Shown: positions 1-9,891, counted from the stretch's first letter. The stretch: DNA of 28,794 nucleotides from Prorocentrum cordatum (GCA_963575745.1 CAUYUJ010022088.1:100001-128794), one strand, 5' to 3'. Notes: generated from the letters alone by a model not told the origin. A program made the numbers and translations.

Positions 1-420
1 ACAGAAGATGCCTCTGTAGCTTCCTCGTCGTCGAGACGCTTCGATGCCTCTGTAGTTTCCTCGTAGCTTCCTTTCTATGCCTCTGTAGCTTCCAGGCACT
101 CCTGCGTCGCCGAGTTTCTTCTTGCAGCGTCCTTGTCGTGTCGCGGGGTGCGTTTGCGTCACTTCGGTGTTGCTGCGCCTTGAGACGTGTCTCTGCAGCT
201 TCTTCGTCTCATCGGGGACTCCAGCGTCACCGAATTTGTTCCTGTATTGTCCTTGTCGTTCCAGGTCGTGCGTACGCGCGCAGAATGTTTCTCTGCGGCG
301 TCCTCGTCGCATCAGGATCTCCAGCGTCACAGAATGTATCCTTGTAGCGCCTCTTCTTCCAGGGCGGCGTGGTCCTGATTCGCCGCGGACGACTCGCCGC
401 GGACGGTTCCATTCGATTTC
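1..420. repeat. Degenerate tandem repeat
   Basis: A core resembling CTCCAGCGTCACCGAA followed by a TTGT-rich stretch and GTCCTTGTCGT recurs near 98, 218 and 320, spaced about 100-120 bp. A shorter motif, GCCTCTGTAGCTTCC, recurs between 9 and 92. Copies are strongly diverged. Short plus- and minus-strand ORFs across it have no recognisable protein character, so I read it as an old non-coding tandem repeat cut by the left window edge. Confidence 0.55.
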
Positions 421-1139
421 ACGGACGATCGTGCGCATGTAGTTTGCCACGCGCCTGCGCGCGCGGAGAGGGCCTGGGCGCCCTGTCGCCTGCGGGCGAC
501 CGCGCGGGTTAGCCCCCGCAGAAGCCAAAAAGGGCATGTCCACACGCCGGGTAAAGCCTAAAAGGGCTTTCGTCTGCCTCATCCTTGTCTCCCGCTTTCC
601 TCCTTCTTCTTTCATCGAAGTCAGAACCCCCGCCCCCTATGACGTCCCCCGCTGGCCTGGGTGGTCTACTCAGGTCGCGGGGGGGGATAGGGGGGGGGTC
701 GTTGCCGCGGCTGGTGCCTCGTTTTCATGACGGGGAGGGGGGGTGCACCGTTCCCTCAAATGGGCGCATCCCCCCCTCCAAGGGCATCCGAGCCCTCCCT
801 CTCCGTCTTGTTCTTCTCCCTTATCCCCCCCCTCGCGGTTTTCGAAGCCTTTGGCGTCTCCGCCCACCACCCTTGGGAGTATCCTAATGGCCTCCGGCCC
901 ACCCCGCCACCGTGCCGTGCCGGTGGACAAGGGGCGCATGGGGTAGACGAGATGGTTAAAGGGGGAGCCAGTGGCTTCAATCGGGCGTTTTGGAGCGCAC
1001 GCGCGTAGATGGGTTCTGCAGGGTTTCCTTGGGGGTTGTCTGTTTGTCAGTGTATAAAAAGGGGGAAATGTTGTTGAATTTGAGACGTATGGTTCCCTCT
1101 TTTTGTATATGTCTGGGTTCTTCTGGGGTTTTCTGTGGT
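421..1139. other. Non-coding stretch, nothing recognised
   Basis: This 0.7-kb stretch holds long G and C homopolymers (for example around 680-700 and 735-775) and short ORFs of low complexity. I see no domain, RNA gene or clear repeat unit. It leads directly into the satellite array on its right. Confidence 0.4.
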
Positions 1140-3460
1140 TCTCGTGAGTTTTTTGTGAGTCGTTCGGGGGGTTTTCTGTGAGTCGTTCGGACCGCTCGTT
1201 TTGTGGTTTTTTTTTGTGAGTCGTTCGAGCCGTTCGTTCGTTTGTGCGTGCTTCTGGCGGTTTTCTGTGAGTCGTTCGGGCCGCTCGTCCTGGTGTGAGT
1301 CGTTCGGGCCCCTCCTTGTGTGTGAGTCGTTCGGGCTCCTCGTGGTGTGAAAAGTTCGGGCCCTTCGTCCTGGTGTTATTCGTTCGGGCCCCTCCTTGTG
1401 TGTGAGTCGCTCGGGCTCTTCGTGGTGTGAGTCGTTCGGGCTCCTCGTGGTGTGAGTCGTTCGGGCCTCTCGTCCTGGTGTGAGTCGTTCGGGCTCCTCC
1501 TTGTGTGTGAGTCGTCCGGGCTCCTCGTGGTGTGAGTCGTTCGGGCCCCTCGTCCTGGTGTGAGTCGTTCGGGCCCCTCCTTGTGTGTGAGTCGTTCGGG
1601 CTCCTCGTGGCGTGAGTCGTTCGGGCCTCTCGTCTTGGTGTGAGTCGTTCGGGCCCTTCCTTGTGTGTGAGTCGTTCGGGCTCCTCGTGGTGTGAGTCGT
1701 TCGGGCCCCTCGTCCTGGTGTGAGTCGTTCGGGCTCCTCCTTGTGTGTGAGTCGTTCGGGTTCCTCGTGGTGTGAGTCCTTCGGGCCCCTCGTCCTGGTG
1801 TGAGTCGTTCGGGCCCCTCCTTGTGTGAGACTCGTTCGGGCTCCTCGTGGTGTGAGTCGTTCGGGCCCCTCGTCCGGGTGTGAGTCGTTCGGGCCCCTCC
1901 TGGTGTGTGAGTCGTTCGGGCTCCTCGTGGTGCGAGTCGTTCGGGCCCCTCGTCCTGGTGTGAGTCGTTCGGGCCCCTCCTTGTGCGTGAATCGTTCGGG
2001 CTCCTCGTGGTGTGAGTCGTTCGGGCCCCTCGTCCTGGTGTGAGTCGTTCGGGCCCCTCCTTGTGTGTGAGTCGTTCGGGCTCCTCGTGGTGCGAGTCGT
2101 TCGGGGCCCTCGTCCTGGTGTGAGTCGTTCGGGCCCCTCCTTCTCTGTGTGAGTCGTTCGGGCCGCCTCCCTCGTCCTGGTGTGAGTTTCTCGGGCACCT
2201 CCTTGTGTGTGAAGTCGTTCGGGCTCCTCGTGCGTGAAGTCCGTTCGGGCCCTCTCGTCCTGGTGTGAGTCGTTCGGGCCCCTCCTTTGTGTGTGAGTCG
2301 TCGGTGTGTGAGTCGTTCGGGCTCCTCGTGGTGTGAGTCGTTCGGGCCCCTCGTCCTGGTGTGCGTCGTTCGGGCTCCTCCTTGTGTGTGAGTCGTTCGG
2401 GCTCCTCGTGGTGAGAGTCGTTCGGGCCCCTCGTCCTGGTGTGAATCGTTCGAACCCCTCCTTGTGTGTGAGTCGTTCGGGCTCCTCGTGGTGTGGGTCG
2501 TTCGGGCCCCTCGTCCTGGTGTGAGTCGGTCGGGCCCCTCCTTGTGGGTGGGTCGTTCGAGCTCCTCGTGGTGTGAGTCGTTCGGGCCCCTCGTCCTGGT
2601 GCGATTCCTTCGGGCCCCTCCTTGTGTGTGAGTCGTTCGGGTTCCCGTGGTGTGAAGTCGTTTTAGGGTCCTCTCGTCCTGTTGTGAGTCTTTTTCGGGC
2701 CCTTTCCTGAGGCTCCGCTCGTTCGGGCTCTTCGTGTGTGAGTCGTTTCGGGCCCTCGTCCTGGTGTGAAGTCGTTCGGGCCCCTCCTTGTGTGTGAGTC
2801 GTTCGGGCTCCTCGTGGTGTGCGTCGTTCGGGCCCCTCGTCCTGGTGTGAGTCGTTCGGGCTCCTCCTTGTGTGTGAGTCGTTCGGGCTCCTCGTGGTGT
2901 GAGTCGATCGGGCCCCTGGTCCTGGTGTGAGTCGTTCGGGCCCCTCCTTGTGTGTGAGTCTTTCGGGCTCCTCGAGGTGTGAGTCGTTCGGGCCCCTCGT
3001 TCTGGTGTGAGTCCGTCGGCTTGAGTGTGAGTCGTTCGGGCTCCTCGTGGTGTGAGTCCGTTCGGCCCCTCGTCCTGGTGTGAATCGTTCGGGTCTTCCT
3101 TGAGTGTGAGTCGTTCCGGCTCCTCGTTGTGTGCGTCGTTCGGGCCCCTCGTCCTGGTGTGAGTCGTTCGGGCTCCTCCTTGTGATGTGGTCGTTCGGGC
3201 TCCTCGTGTGTGACTCGTTCGGGCCCCTCGTCCTGTGTGGTCGTTCGGCCCCTCCTTGTGTGTGAGTCTTTCGGGCTCCTCGAGGTGTGAGTCGTTCGGG
3301 CCCCTCGTCCTGGTGTGATTCGTTCGGGCCCCTCCTTGTGTGTGAGTCGTTCGGGCTCCTCGTCCTGGTGTGAGTCGTTCGGGCCCCTCCTTGTGTGTGA
3401 GTCGTTCGGGCTCCTCGTGGTGTGAGTCGTTCGGGCCCCTCGTCCTGGTGTGAGTCGTTC
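1140..3460. repeat. Satellite array, 80-bp higher-order unit
   Basis: Monomers of 26-28 bp begin GTGTGAGTCGTTCGGGC and end in three alternating tails: CCCTCGTCCTG, CCCTCCTTGT and TCCTCGTG. Three monomers form a higher-order unit; the CTCCTCGTGG tail (once TTCCTCGTGG) recurs at 1521, 1601, 1681, 1761, 1841, 1921, 2001 and 2081, exactly 80 bp apart. Order and spacing degrade at both ends (1140-1280 and after about 2160) with deletions and monomer loss. Eighty is not divisible by three and the minus strand has almost no stops, so very long open frames on that strand are a by-product and not genes. Confidence 0.9.
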
Positions 3461-4004
3461 GCCTCTTGGGAGCGTCCTGGGGGCATCTTGGGGCCTCTTG
3501 GGGCCATCATCAGAAGCGCAAGTGAGCGCTGCCCCCTGAGAAGGACAAAATGAGCCCAAAACCTTCGTAACATCAATGATTTTGCTATGAAGGAAGAGGA
3601 GCGCTTGAACACCGCAGCCTGCTCTGCGACCGAGTCGACCAGGTTTGAAGACCTGTGCGAAAACATGGTTGTCCTCTTCACAGTCCTCTTCCTCCGCCTC
3701 TGCCTCGTTTGATTCGGTTCAGTCGTGTCCCTGGGATCACGCTTTTCGGGGGCCGTGGTTCCTTGGCGGGTTCCTGTGAGCTTGCCTTCGGTGGTTCCTC
3801 CGATCTCGGCTTTGCTAGTGACTGTTTTTTTTTTCCTGGTTCCTATCGGGTTTGGCAGTCGCGGGGGCTCCTGGGATGTCACTACTGCTGGTTTCAGGGA
3901 GTCGTGACAAGGGGCGGAGATTCACGAGGAAGTGTGAGAGAGGCTTGGGTCCAGAAGAACTGTGCCATAATCGAATCGAAGGCATTGCGATTCCCTGACG
4001 GTTT

Positions 4005-4026
4005 TCCGTAGCCATTATGGCCCAAC
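4005..4026 (+). other. Spliced-leader relic, copy 1
   Basis: CCGTAGCCATTATGGC lies in the position and order of the conserved 22-nt dinoflagellate spliced leader. By eye 19 of 22 positions match; the differences are one T to A, one T to C, and the last base. Spliced leaders are added to nuclear mRNAs by trans-splicing, so a genomic copy away from SL-RNA genes normally marks reverse-transcribed mRNA re-inserted into the genome. No SL-RNA gene features, such as a donor GT directly after the leader, are present. Confidence 0.55.
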
Positions 4027-4589
4027 ACAAGTAGGAGATAATATTCTCGGCCATTCCCGATCGGCGAGATTCTTCGCTGCGGCGCTGCCTGAGCGCCTGA
4101 GCACCGCGGCCCGCTTTGCGACCGAGTCGACCAGGCTCGAAGTCCTGTGCGAAAACATGGTTGTCCTCTTCACGGTCCTCCTCCTCCGCCTCTGCCTAGG
4201 CCTCGTGGGGCGTCTTCGGCGCCTCTTGGGGCCTCTTGGCGACCTCTTGGGGGTATCTTGGGGGCCTCTTGGAGGCCTCGTGGTGCCTCCTGGGGACCTT
4301 TTGTGGGCCATCTGGGGCGCTCATGGGGCCATCCGGTGGACCTCTGGGGGCCATCTTGGGGGGCTTGTATGAGCGCTGCCCCTCCTCCTGGTGTGACTCG
4401 TTCGGGCTCCTCGTGGTGTGAGTCGTTCGAGGCCCGCGTCGTGGTGTGAGTCGTTCGGGCTCCTCGTGGTGTGAGTCGTTCGGGCGCCTCGTCCTGGTGT
4501 GAGTCGTTCGGGCCCCTCCTTGTGGTGTGAGTCGTTCGGGCTCTTCGTGGTGTGAGTCGTTCGGGCCCCTCGTCCTGGTGTGAGTCGTT

Positions 4590-4830
4590 CGGGCTCCTCG
4601 TGGGGCCTCTTGGGGGCCTCTTGGAGCCTCTTGGGGCCTCTTGGGGGCCTTTTGGGGGCCTCTCGGGGGCCTCTTGGGGGCCTCTGGTGCCTCCTGGTGC
4701 CTCTTGGGGGCCTCTTGGGGGCCTCTTGGGGGCCTCTTGGGGCCTCTTGGGGGCCTCTTGGGGGCCTCTTGGGGGCCTCTTTGGAGCATCCTGGGGGCCT
4801 CTTGGGGCCATCTTGGGGCCTCTGGCGACC
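4590..4830 (+). repeat. GGCCTCTTGGGG array, copy 1
   Basis: About 240 bp consists almost entirely of GGCCTCTTGGGG units of 11-13 bp. Runs of four or five G occur about every 12 bp on the plus strand, so G-quadruplex formation is possible in principle. A shorter array of the same motif is at about 4195-4370. Translations in every frame are low-complexity and are not proteins. Confidence 0.8.
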
Positions 4831-5322
4831 TCCTCAGAAACGCAAATGAGCGCTGCCCCCTGAGAAGGGCAAAATGAACCCAACATCTTCGTAACGTCAA
4901 TGATTTTGCTATGGCGGAAGAGGAGCGCCTGAGCACCGCAGCCTGCTCTGCGACCGAGTCGACCAGGCTAAAAGACCTGTGCGAAAGCATGGTTGTCCTC
5001 TTCACAGTCCTTCCTCCGCCTCTGCCTCGTTTGATTCGGTTCAGTCGTGTCCCTGGGATCACGCTTTTCGGGGGCCGTGGTTCCTTGGCGGGTTCCTGTG
5101 AGCTTGCCTTCGGTGGTTCTTCCGATCTCGGCTTGCTAGTGACTGCCTTTTTTCTGGTTCCTATCGGGTTTGGCAGTCGCGGGGGCTCCTGGGATGTCAC
5201 TACTGCTGGTTTCGGGGGGTCGTGAGAAGGGACGGAGATTCACAGGGAAGTGTGAGAGAGGCTTGGGTCCAGAAGAACTGTGCCATAATCGAATCGAAGG
5301 CGTTGCGATTCCCTGACGGTTT

Positions 5323-5344
5323 TCCGTAGCCATTATGGCCCAAC
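5323..5344 (+). other. Spliced-leader relic, copy 2
   Basis: This is identical to the relic at 4005, with the same three mismatches to the canonical leader and the same flanks (TTCCCTGACGGTTT upstream, CACAAGTAGGAGATAAT downstream). It was duplicated with the surrounding 1.3-kb repeat and is not an independent insertion. Confidence 0.55.
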
Positions 5345-5944
5345 ACAAGTAGGAGATAATATTCTCGGCCATTCCCCAGGAATCTCCCTGTTTGGGGGGG
5401 GGCCGATCGGCGAGATTTTTCGCTGCGGCGCTGCCTGGGCGCCTGAGCACCGCAGCCCGCTATGCGACCGAGTCGACCAGGCTCGAAGTCTTGTGCGAAA
5501 ACATGGTTGTCTTCTTCACAGTCCGCCTCCTCCGCCTCTGCCTAGGCCTCTTGGGGCGTCTTCGGCGCCTCTTGGGGCCTCTTGGGGACCTCTTGGGGGT
5601 ATCTTGGGGGCCTCATGGAGGCCTCGTGGTGCCTCCTGGGGACCTCTTGGGGGCCATCTGGCGACCTCTTGCGGCCATCTGGTGGACCTCCGGGGGCCAT
5701 CTTGGGGGGCTTCTATGAGCGCTGCCCCTCCTCCTGGTGTGACTCGTTCGGGCTCCTCGTGGTGTGAGTCGTTCGAGGCCCGCGTCGTGGTGCGAGTCGT
5801 TCGGACTCCTCGTGGTGTGAGTCGGTCGGGCGCCTCGTCCTGGTATGAGTCGTTCGGGCCCCTCCTTGTGGTGTGAGTCGTTCGGGCTCTTCGTGGTGTG
5901 AGTCGTTCGGGCCCCTCGTCCTGGTGTGAGTCGTTCGGGCTCCT

Positions 5945-6180
5945 CGTGGGGCCTCTTGGGGGCCTCTTGGGGGCCTCTTGGGGCCTCTTCGGGGCCTCTT
6001 GGGGGCCTCTTGGGAGCCTCTTGGGGGCCTCTTGGGGCCTCTTGGGGCCTCTTGGGGGCCTCTTGGGGGCCTGTTGGGAGCCTCCGGGGGCCTCTTGGGG
6101 GCCTCTTGGGGGCTTCTTGGAGGCCTCTTGGGAACCTCCTGGGGGCATCTTGGGGCCATCTTGGGGCCTCTTGCGACCTC
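5945..6180 (+). repeat. GGCCTCTTGGGG array, copy 2
   Basis: This is the second long array of the 11-13-bp G-run motif, in the same place within copy 2 of the 1.3-kb unit. A shorter array is at about 5540-5710. Unit spacing varies slightly between the copies, as expected from slippage. Confidence 0.8.
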
Positions 6181-6197
6181 CTCAGAAGCGCAAGTGA

Positions 6198-6335
6198 GCG
6201 CTGCCCCCTGAGAAGGACAACATGAGCCCAAAAACGATCAATGATTTTGAGAACACGGAAGAGGGGCGCTGCCCCCTCAGAAGGCCAAAATGGGGCCGAG
6301 ACCTTTGTAAAATCAATGATTTTGGCTTGACAGAA
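6198..6335. repeat. Partial copies of the composite-repeat anchor
   Basis: The anchor (GCGCTGCCCCCTGAGAAGG plus a diverged ATCAATGATTTTG end) occurs at 6198 and again, diverged, at about 6265 (GCGCTGCCCCCTCAGAAGG). The array therefore ends here in two truncated, nested copies before sequence becomes unrelated at a T8-G8 run near 6340. Confidence 0.7.
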
Positions 6336-6719
6336 GAGGTTTTTTTTGGGGGGGGCGCCCCCCCGTCGGGGGCAGAATCCTCGTGAGGGGTGTCGTTTTT
6401 TAGCACTCCCAGGAGTGGAAATTGACCCCCGTGACGACCCGCCGGACCCCCTCTCCAGGTCCAGGGGGAGGGGGTAGGGGGAGGGGTAAACGCCTCCCCG
6501 AAGGGGAAAAAGGGGGGTTGAGAACAAAGAGAGCTCGCTAAACCACTCACGCCCAAAGGGCTGGTGGGACTTAGTCAGGGCCCCCGCTTCCGCCTGAGAT
6601 TTCCTTACAATGTACTCAGGACTGCGCTCTCGCGTGCGACGTCCTCGCAAATTATTCTGGAATTGCGTTTCGGCGCTCAGGAATCACGCGCGCGCCAAGG
6701 ACGCCTTCACAACGTGGTA
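6336..6719. other. Non-coding stretch, nothing recognised
   Basis: This holds T8/G8 and other G-rich homopolymers (6340-6360 and 6460-6520) and otherwise unremarkable sequence. No domain or repeat family was recognised. Confidence 0.35.
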
Positions 6720-6790
6720 TCTTCCCTCTTCCTTCGTCCTTCCCCCTCCCCTTCCTCCCACTCTCCCTCGTTCTTTCCCTCCTCCTCTTG
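6720..6790 (+). other. Candidate 3' splice acceptor with pyrimidine tract
   Basis: About 70 nt is nearly all C and T and ends TCTTGCAG followed by GG. This is the layout of a strong eukaryotic acceptor, and AG followed by G is the common dinoflagellate form. It could serve cis-splicing or spliced-leader trans-splicing. The exon it would define is uncertain. Confidence 0.4.
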
Positions 6791-7008
6791 CAGGGCCCGC
6801 GCCAATTCCAATGGCGGGCAGAGAGATGTACGCCCCCGAAGGATTGTCCGCCCGTTCCGCTTTGCCCGTACGTCTAAGCCCGCCGGCCCCAGCAAAGAAA
6901 AATAATCCCCCCGAAAGGGGTGTGATCGAAGACGAAGAGGGCGGGTATCGAGGGTGTAGGGTATACGTGTTGAATGACTCGCGGGCAAGTAAGAACGTAC
7001 AACCTTAA
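6791..7008 (+). CDS. Doubtful exon after the acceptor, unknown product
   Basis: One forward frame stays open from the acceptor to a stop at 7006-7008 (MAGREMYAPEG near the start, ending NVQP). The short product has mixed composition, an acidic patch (VIEDEEGG) and no recognised domain. A second frame is also open for about 110 nt. No upstream exon in a matching phase can be identified, so this may be chance next to a pyrimidine-rich repeat. Confidence 0.2.
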
Positions 7009-7011
7009 AAT

Positions 7012-7070
7012 GGTTGTTGTTGTTGTTGTTGTTGTTGTTGTTGATGCTGCTGCTGCTGTTGTTGTTGTTG
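7012..7070. repeat. (TTG)n microsatellite 1
   Basis: TTG units are interrupted by ATG CTG CTG CTG in the middle. It forms the left border of the duplicated AT-richer block. Confidence 0.95.
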
Positions 7071-7831
7071 AACATTATTTATTCTAAAGAATAATTATTG
7101 TTGGGCCCCCTGGTGCGCGCCCCCCCTGCGCCGCCTAGGCCGCAGCTACATTTTCATCATTTTCGTGAGGAAGCCTCAGAAAAGAGGTGTGTACAGGATC
7201 CGGTGTTTTGTTGTAATCCGCTTTCCCTTGCAAAAAAAACAATAGAAAATGACATTTCTTGTTCTAATATAATCAAATTTCAAGAATCCCTTGCAAAAAA
7301 TAAGGTAAAGTGGACATTCGCGCGCGCAAGACGAAATCCTTCCAAAACCTTAGTGTTCGCAGCGATTTTAACATAAAAACATCAAAAAACCAATGGTTTT
7401 TCAACAAAAAATTGTCAAAATCTCATCCCGCGCGCTCTTGCGGATTCGTAGGAAACCCAACACTTTTTAAACATTTCTGTCAAACGGGCTTTTGCGAGCA
7501 ACTTTTTCGAACTTCTGCAACAACGGTTGCGCACCTGCCAGGGCCATCATCCCTGTCAAATAATACCATGCGGGACACATTCGTTTTTTCTTCGCGCGCG
7601 CACGCCGTCGTCGTCGGCCGCGGGGCCCTGAATAGTAGCCACGGTCGTCCGCATGCCACGAAGTGAAGTGTCCGAACGTCATAGGGCGGGAAGCTGGGTG
7701 TGGGTGGTGGCGAAGAGTCGTTTGGAAATTTGGTAGAGCTTGAACCGGCCCCCCCACAAAGTGGGGGTATTGCCCGCCTCCTATGAAAACCCTGGCACTG
7801 GTGAGAACGGAGTGTCCCCACGTGCTAGTAA
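7071..7831. repeat. Duplicated AT-richer block, copy A
   Basis: The block runs from a TTCTAAAGAATAATT palindrome-like start through A/T-rich sequence (TTGCAAAAAA, TTTTCAACAAAAAA) to CCCCACGTGCTAGTAATTG, just before the next TTG array. It aligns along most of its length with the block at 7925. No ORF of protein character is present. The low GC contrasts with everything else in the window. Confidence 0.85.
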
Positions 7832-7924
7832 TTGTTGTTGTTGTTGTTGTTGTTGTTGGTGTTGGTGTTGTTGCTGCTGTTATTGTTGTTGTTGTTGCTG
7901 TTGTTGTTGTTGTTGTTGTTGTTG
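7832..7924. repeat. (TTG)n microsatellite 2
   Basis: TTG array with GTG, CTG and ATT variants, about 93 bp, between the two copies of the duplicated block. Cysteine-rich translations across it are artefacts of the repeat. Confidence 0.95.
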
Positions 7925-8755
7925 AATATTATTACTTCTAAAGAATAATTGTTGTTGGGCCCCCTGGTGCACGCCCCCCTCGCCGCGCCTAGGCCGCAGC
8001 CACATTTTCATCATTTTCGTGAGGAAGTCTCAGGCAAAACGGGGGAGTCCGGATCCGGTTGTTTTGTTGACGCCGCTTCCCTGTCAAAAACAATATAAAA
8101 TGACATGTCTTGTTCTAACATAACCAAACTTCAAGAATCCTTTGCAAAAAATGACACGAAGTGCACACTCGCGCGCGCAATATGAAATCCTTCCAAAACC
8201 TTAGTTTTCGTAGCGATTTTAACATACAAAACATGAAAAACCCAATGGTTTTTCAAAAAAAAGTTTCAAACATTCATCCCGCGCGCTCTTGCGGATTTCT
8301 TAGGAAACCCAATACTTTTTCAACATTTCTGTCAAACGGGCTCTTGCGAACAACTTTTTCACGTGCTTCGAACTTCTGCAACAACGGTTGCGCGCCTGCC
8401 AGGGCCATCATCCCTGTCAAATAATACCATATGGGACACATTCGTTTTTTCTTCGCGCGCGCACGCCGAAATCTTCAATTGCAGGGGGAAAAGTCGTATA
8501 CTAAGCTAGCTTACAGAAAATGTTACCACAACAAGTCATTGTACCCATGCGCCAGTGTAGTAGCCAAGGTCGTCCGCAGGCCACGAAGTGAGGTGTCCGA
8601 ACGTCATAGGGCGGGAAGCTGGGTGTGGGTGGTGGCGAAGAGTCGTTTGGAAATTTGGTAGAGCTTGAACCGGCCCCCCCACAAAGTGGGGGTATTGCCC
8701 GCCTCCTATGAAAACCCTGGCACTGGTGAGAACGGAGTGTCCCCACGTGCTAGTA

Positions 8756-8756
<1 letters not shown>
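7925..8756. repeat. Duplicated AT-richer block, copy B
   Basis: This second copy keeps the order of the block at 7071. It differs by substitutions and by a replaced segment near 8467-8560, where copy B carries AATCTTCAATTGCAGG and about 80 nt that copy A lacks. It ends with the same CCCCACGTGCTAGTAATTG before a third TTG array. Confidence 0.85.
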
Positions 8757-8815
<59 letters not shown>

Positions 8816-8825
8816 GGTTGTTGTT
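8757..8825. repeat. (TTG)n microsatellite 3
   Basis: An almost pure TTG array of about 69 bp closing the second duplicated copy. Poly-glutamine and poly-valine translations of it are artefacts. Confidence 0.95.
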
Positions 8826-9365
8826 TGTGCTTTTTGGGCTTTTTTGTTCGCCCCCCCCTGAGATTTGCATTTTCACGTGATTTGCATGTTTTGGTCGTTC
8901 TATGCATGTAAAGAGTAGCGGCCGAGCGCCCATGCCAAGGGGGATAGGCTTGCATCGACCCCCGATCGCACATTCATCGCCGATTGGGACCCAATAGCCC
9001 GCCCCGCCCATGAACGCGCGGATTCGCGATCGGGGGCCTATCGCCGATCTATCGTCGAGGTATCGCCGATTTAAGCTCGATGTCTCCCCCTTGAGCGGGT
9101 CCCCTGGTGGTGTTTTCGGATCAGAGTTCTGGCCTGTGGCGGGTGTGCAGGACGATTCTTGCCCCCCTGGAACGCCATCTTTTGCTGAGACGCATCCGGA
9201 GGCCGAACCCCCTCCAGGAACGTGCGAAAACGTCGGGGGGTCCCCCCGCCCGAGGGAGGGTACGAACGACACTTGCTGCGTGAGCTGGCTGGCGATGCCC
9301 CTCGCTTCTGGGGCCCAGGCGCGCCGCCCGCCGTTGCGGCAAACTGTGCGCCCACCGCGGCGGCC
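8826..9365. other. Non-coding stretch before the thioredoxin-fold gene
   Basis: No domain is seen. TATCGCCGAT recurs at about 9038 and 9061 with related ATCGTCGAGG between. Open frames exist here because of high GC, but their translations look random. Confidence 0.35.
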
Positions 9366-9490
9366 ATGCGCCGCTGGTCCCTAGGCGGCGGGGGCGCGCG
9401 CCGCCCGGCCGAGGGCGGTCGCCCGCTCCCGGCGGCGCTGCTGCTCTTCGCGCGCTCGTGCGGCGGGGCGGGCGGGGCTTCCTCGAGATT
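9366..9490 (+). CDS. Possible first exon with ER signal peptide
   Basis: An ATG at 9366 opens a frame beginning MRRWSLGGGG, followed by RPLPAALLLFARSC: a basic start and a short hydrophobic core, loosely like an ER signal peptide. That would suit the thioredoxin-fold exon downstream, because PDI- and QSOX-type proteins are secretory. The donor is not certain; the frame can end near CTTCCTCGAGATTG, and the join to 9892 needs one leftover base. The hydrophobic core is short and the sequence is GC-rich enough to make such a frame by chance. Confidence 0.25.
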
Positions 9491-9891
9491 GTTTTTTATC
9501 CTCTGGCGCGTGACGGTCGGTGCCCGGGCCAAGCCCCCCTCCTCTCCCCATCGGGGGGGGGGCGTCGACCCTCCCCCATGCTCGTGCTCGCGCGCATACC
9601 ATTGCAATCGCAGCCCCCCCCCTGCCCCGACGTGCCCCACCCTGCCCAAGCGTTGCCTTAACCCGGCCCCCCCCCAGGTCACGACCATTACGGTAAATAA
9701 TAAAAAACAGTCTGCCCAGGGGGGGAAGGTAACGATACCGCTGCTCGTCCTGGAGATTCCTCGTTGCCACTGCTGGATTCTCCTCGGAATCCTGGCCAGA
9801 CCGTGCTCCGCGAGAGGGGAGTCGCGGCATCGGCATCTTTTTGCCCCCCCACTCCCTCTGGTTGCCCTGGCTCGGCGTACCCTGGGCCAGT

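Larger units (their letters stand above)
3526..4849. repeat. Composite tandem repeat, copy 1 (1.32 kb)
   Basis: The unit starts at GCGCTGCCCCCTGAGAAGG (3526) and the same anchor returns at 4850 and 6198. In order it contains: the anchor with ATCAATGATTTTGCTATG; a block ending ACATGGTTGTCCTCTTCACA; a region starting TTGATTCGGTTCAGTCGTG; a spliced-leader relic at 4005; a second version of the ACATGGTTGTCC block (about 4090-4190); two GGCCTCTTGGGG arrays; and a remnant of the 80-bp satellite (about 4390-4595). All six frames give only proline/arginine- or glycine/leucine-rich translations with no domain. Confidence 0.85.
4850..6197. repeat. Composite tandem repeat, copy 2 (1.35 kb)
   Basis: This is a second copy of the unit starting at 3526, with the same internal order, including a spliced-leader relic at 5323 and satellite remnants at about 5730-5945. 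It differs from copy 1 by small indels, among them an insertion of about 25 bp around 5378-5403 next to a G8 run. The copies look close by eye, which suggests a fairly recent tandem duplication; I did not compute identity. Confidence 0.85.

Noticed and set aside
1140-3460. Regular spaced repeats resembling a CRISPR array
   Set aside because: There are no unique spacers; monomers abut directly and vary as satellite DNA. Context is eukaryotic and no cas genes are present.
670-3882. A minus-strand open frame of about 1070 codons with repeating DSH and PERLTP words
   Set aside because: It is the translation of the 80-bp satellite. Other minus-strand frames are also open over the same stretch, and it has no domain.
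4170-6650. Minus-strand RGPQEAPKRP-rich and plus-strand GLLGASWG-rich frames
   Set aside because: They are low-complexity translations of the GGCCTCTTGGGG arrays, open in several frames at once.
7740-9272. Poly-cysteine, poly-valine and poly-glutamine proteins
   Set aside because: They are translations of the (TTG)n microsatellites in different frames and strands.
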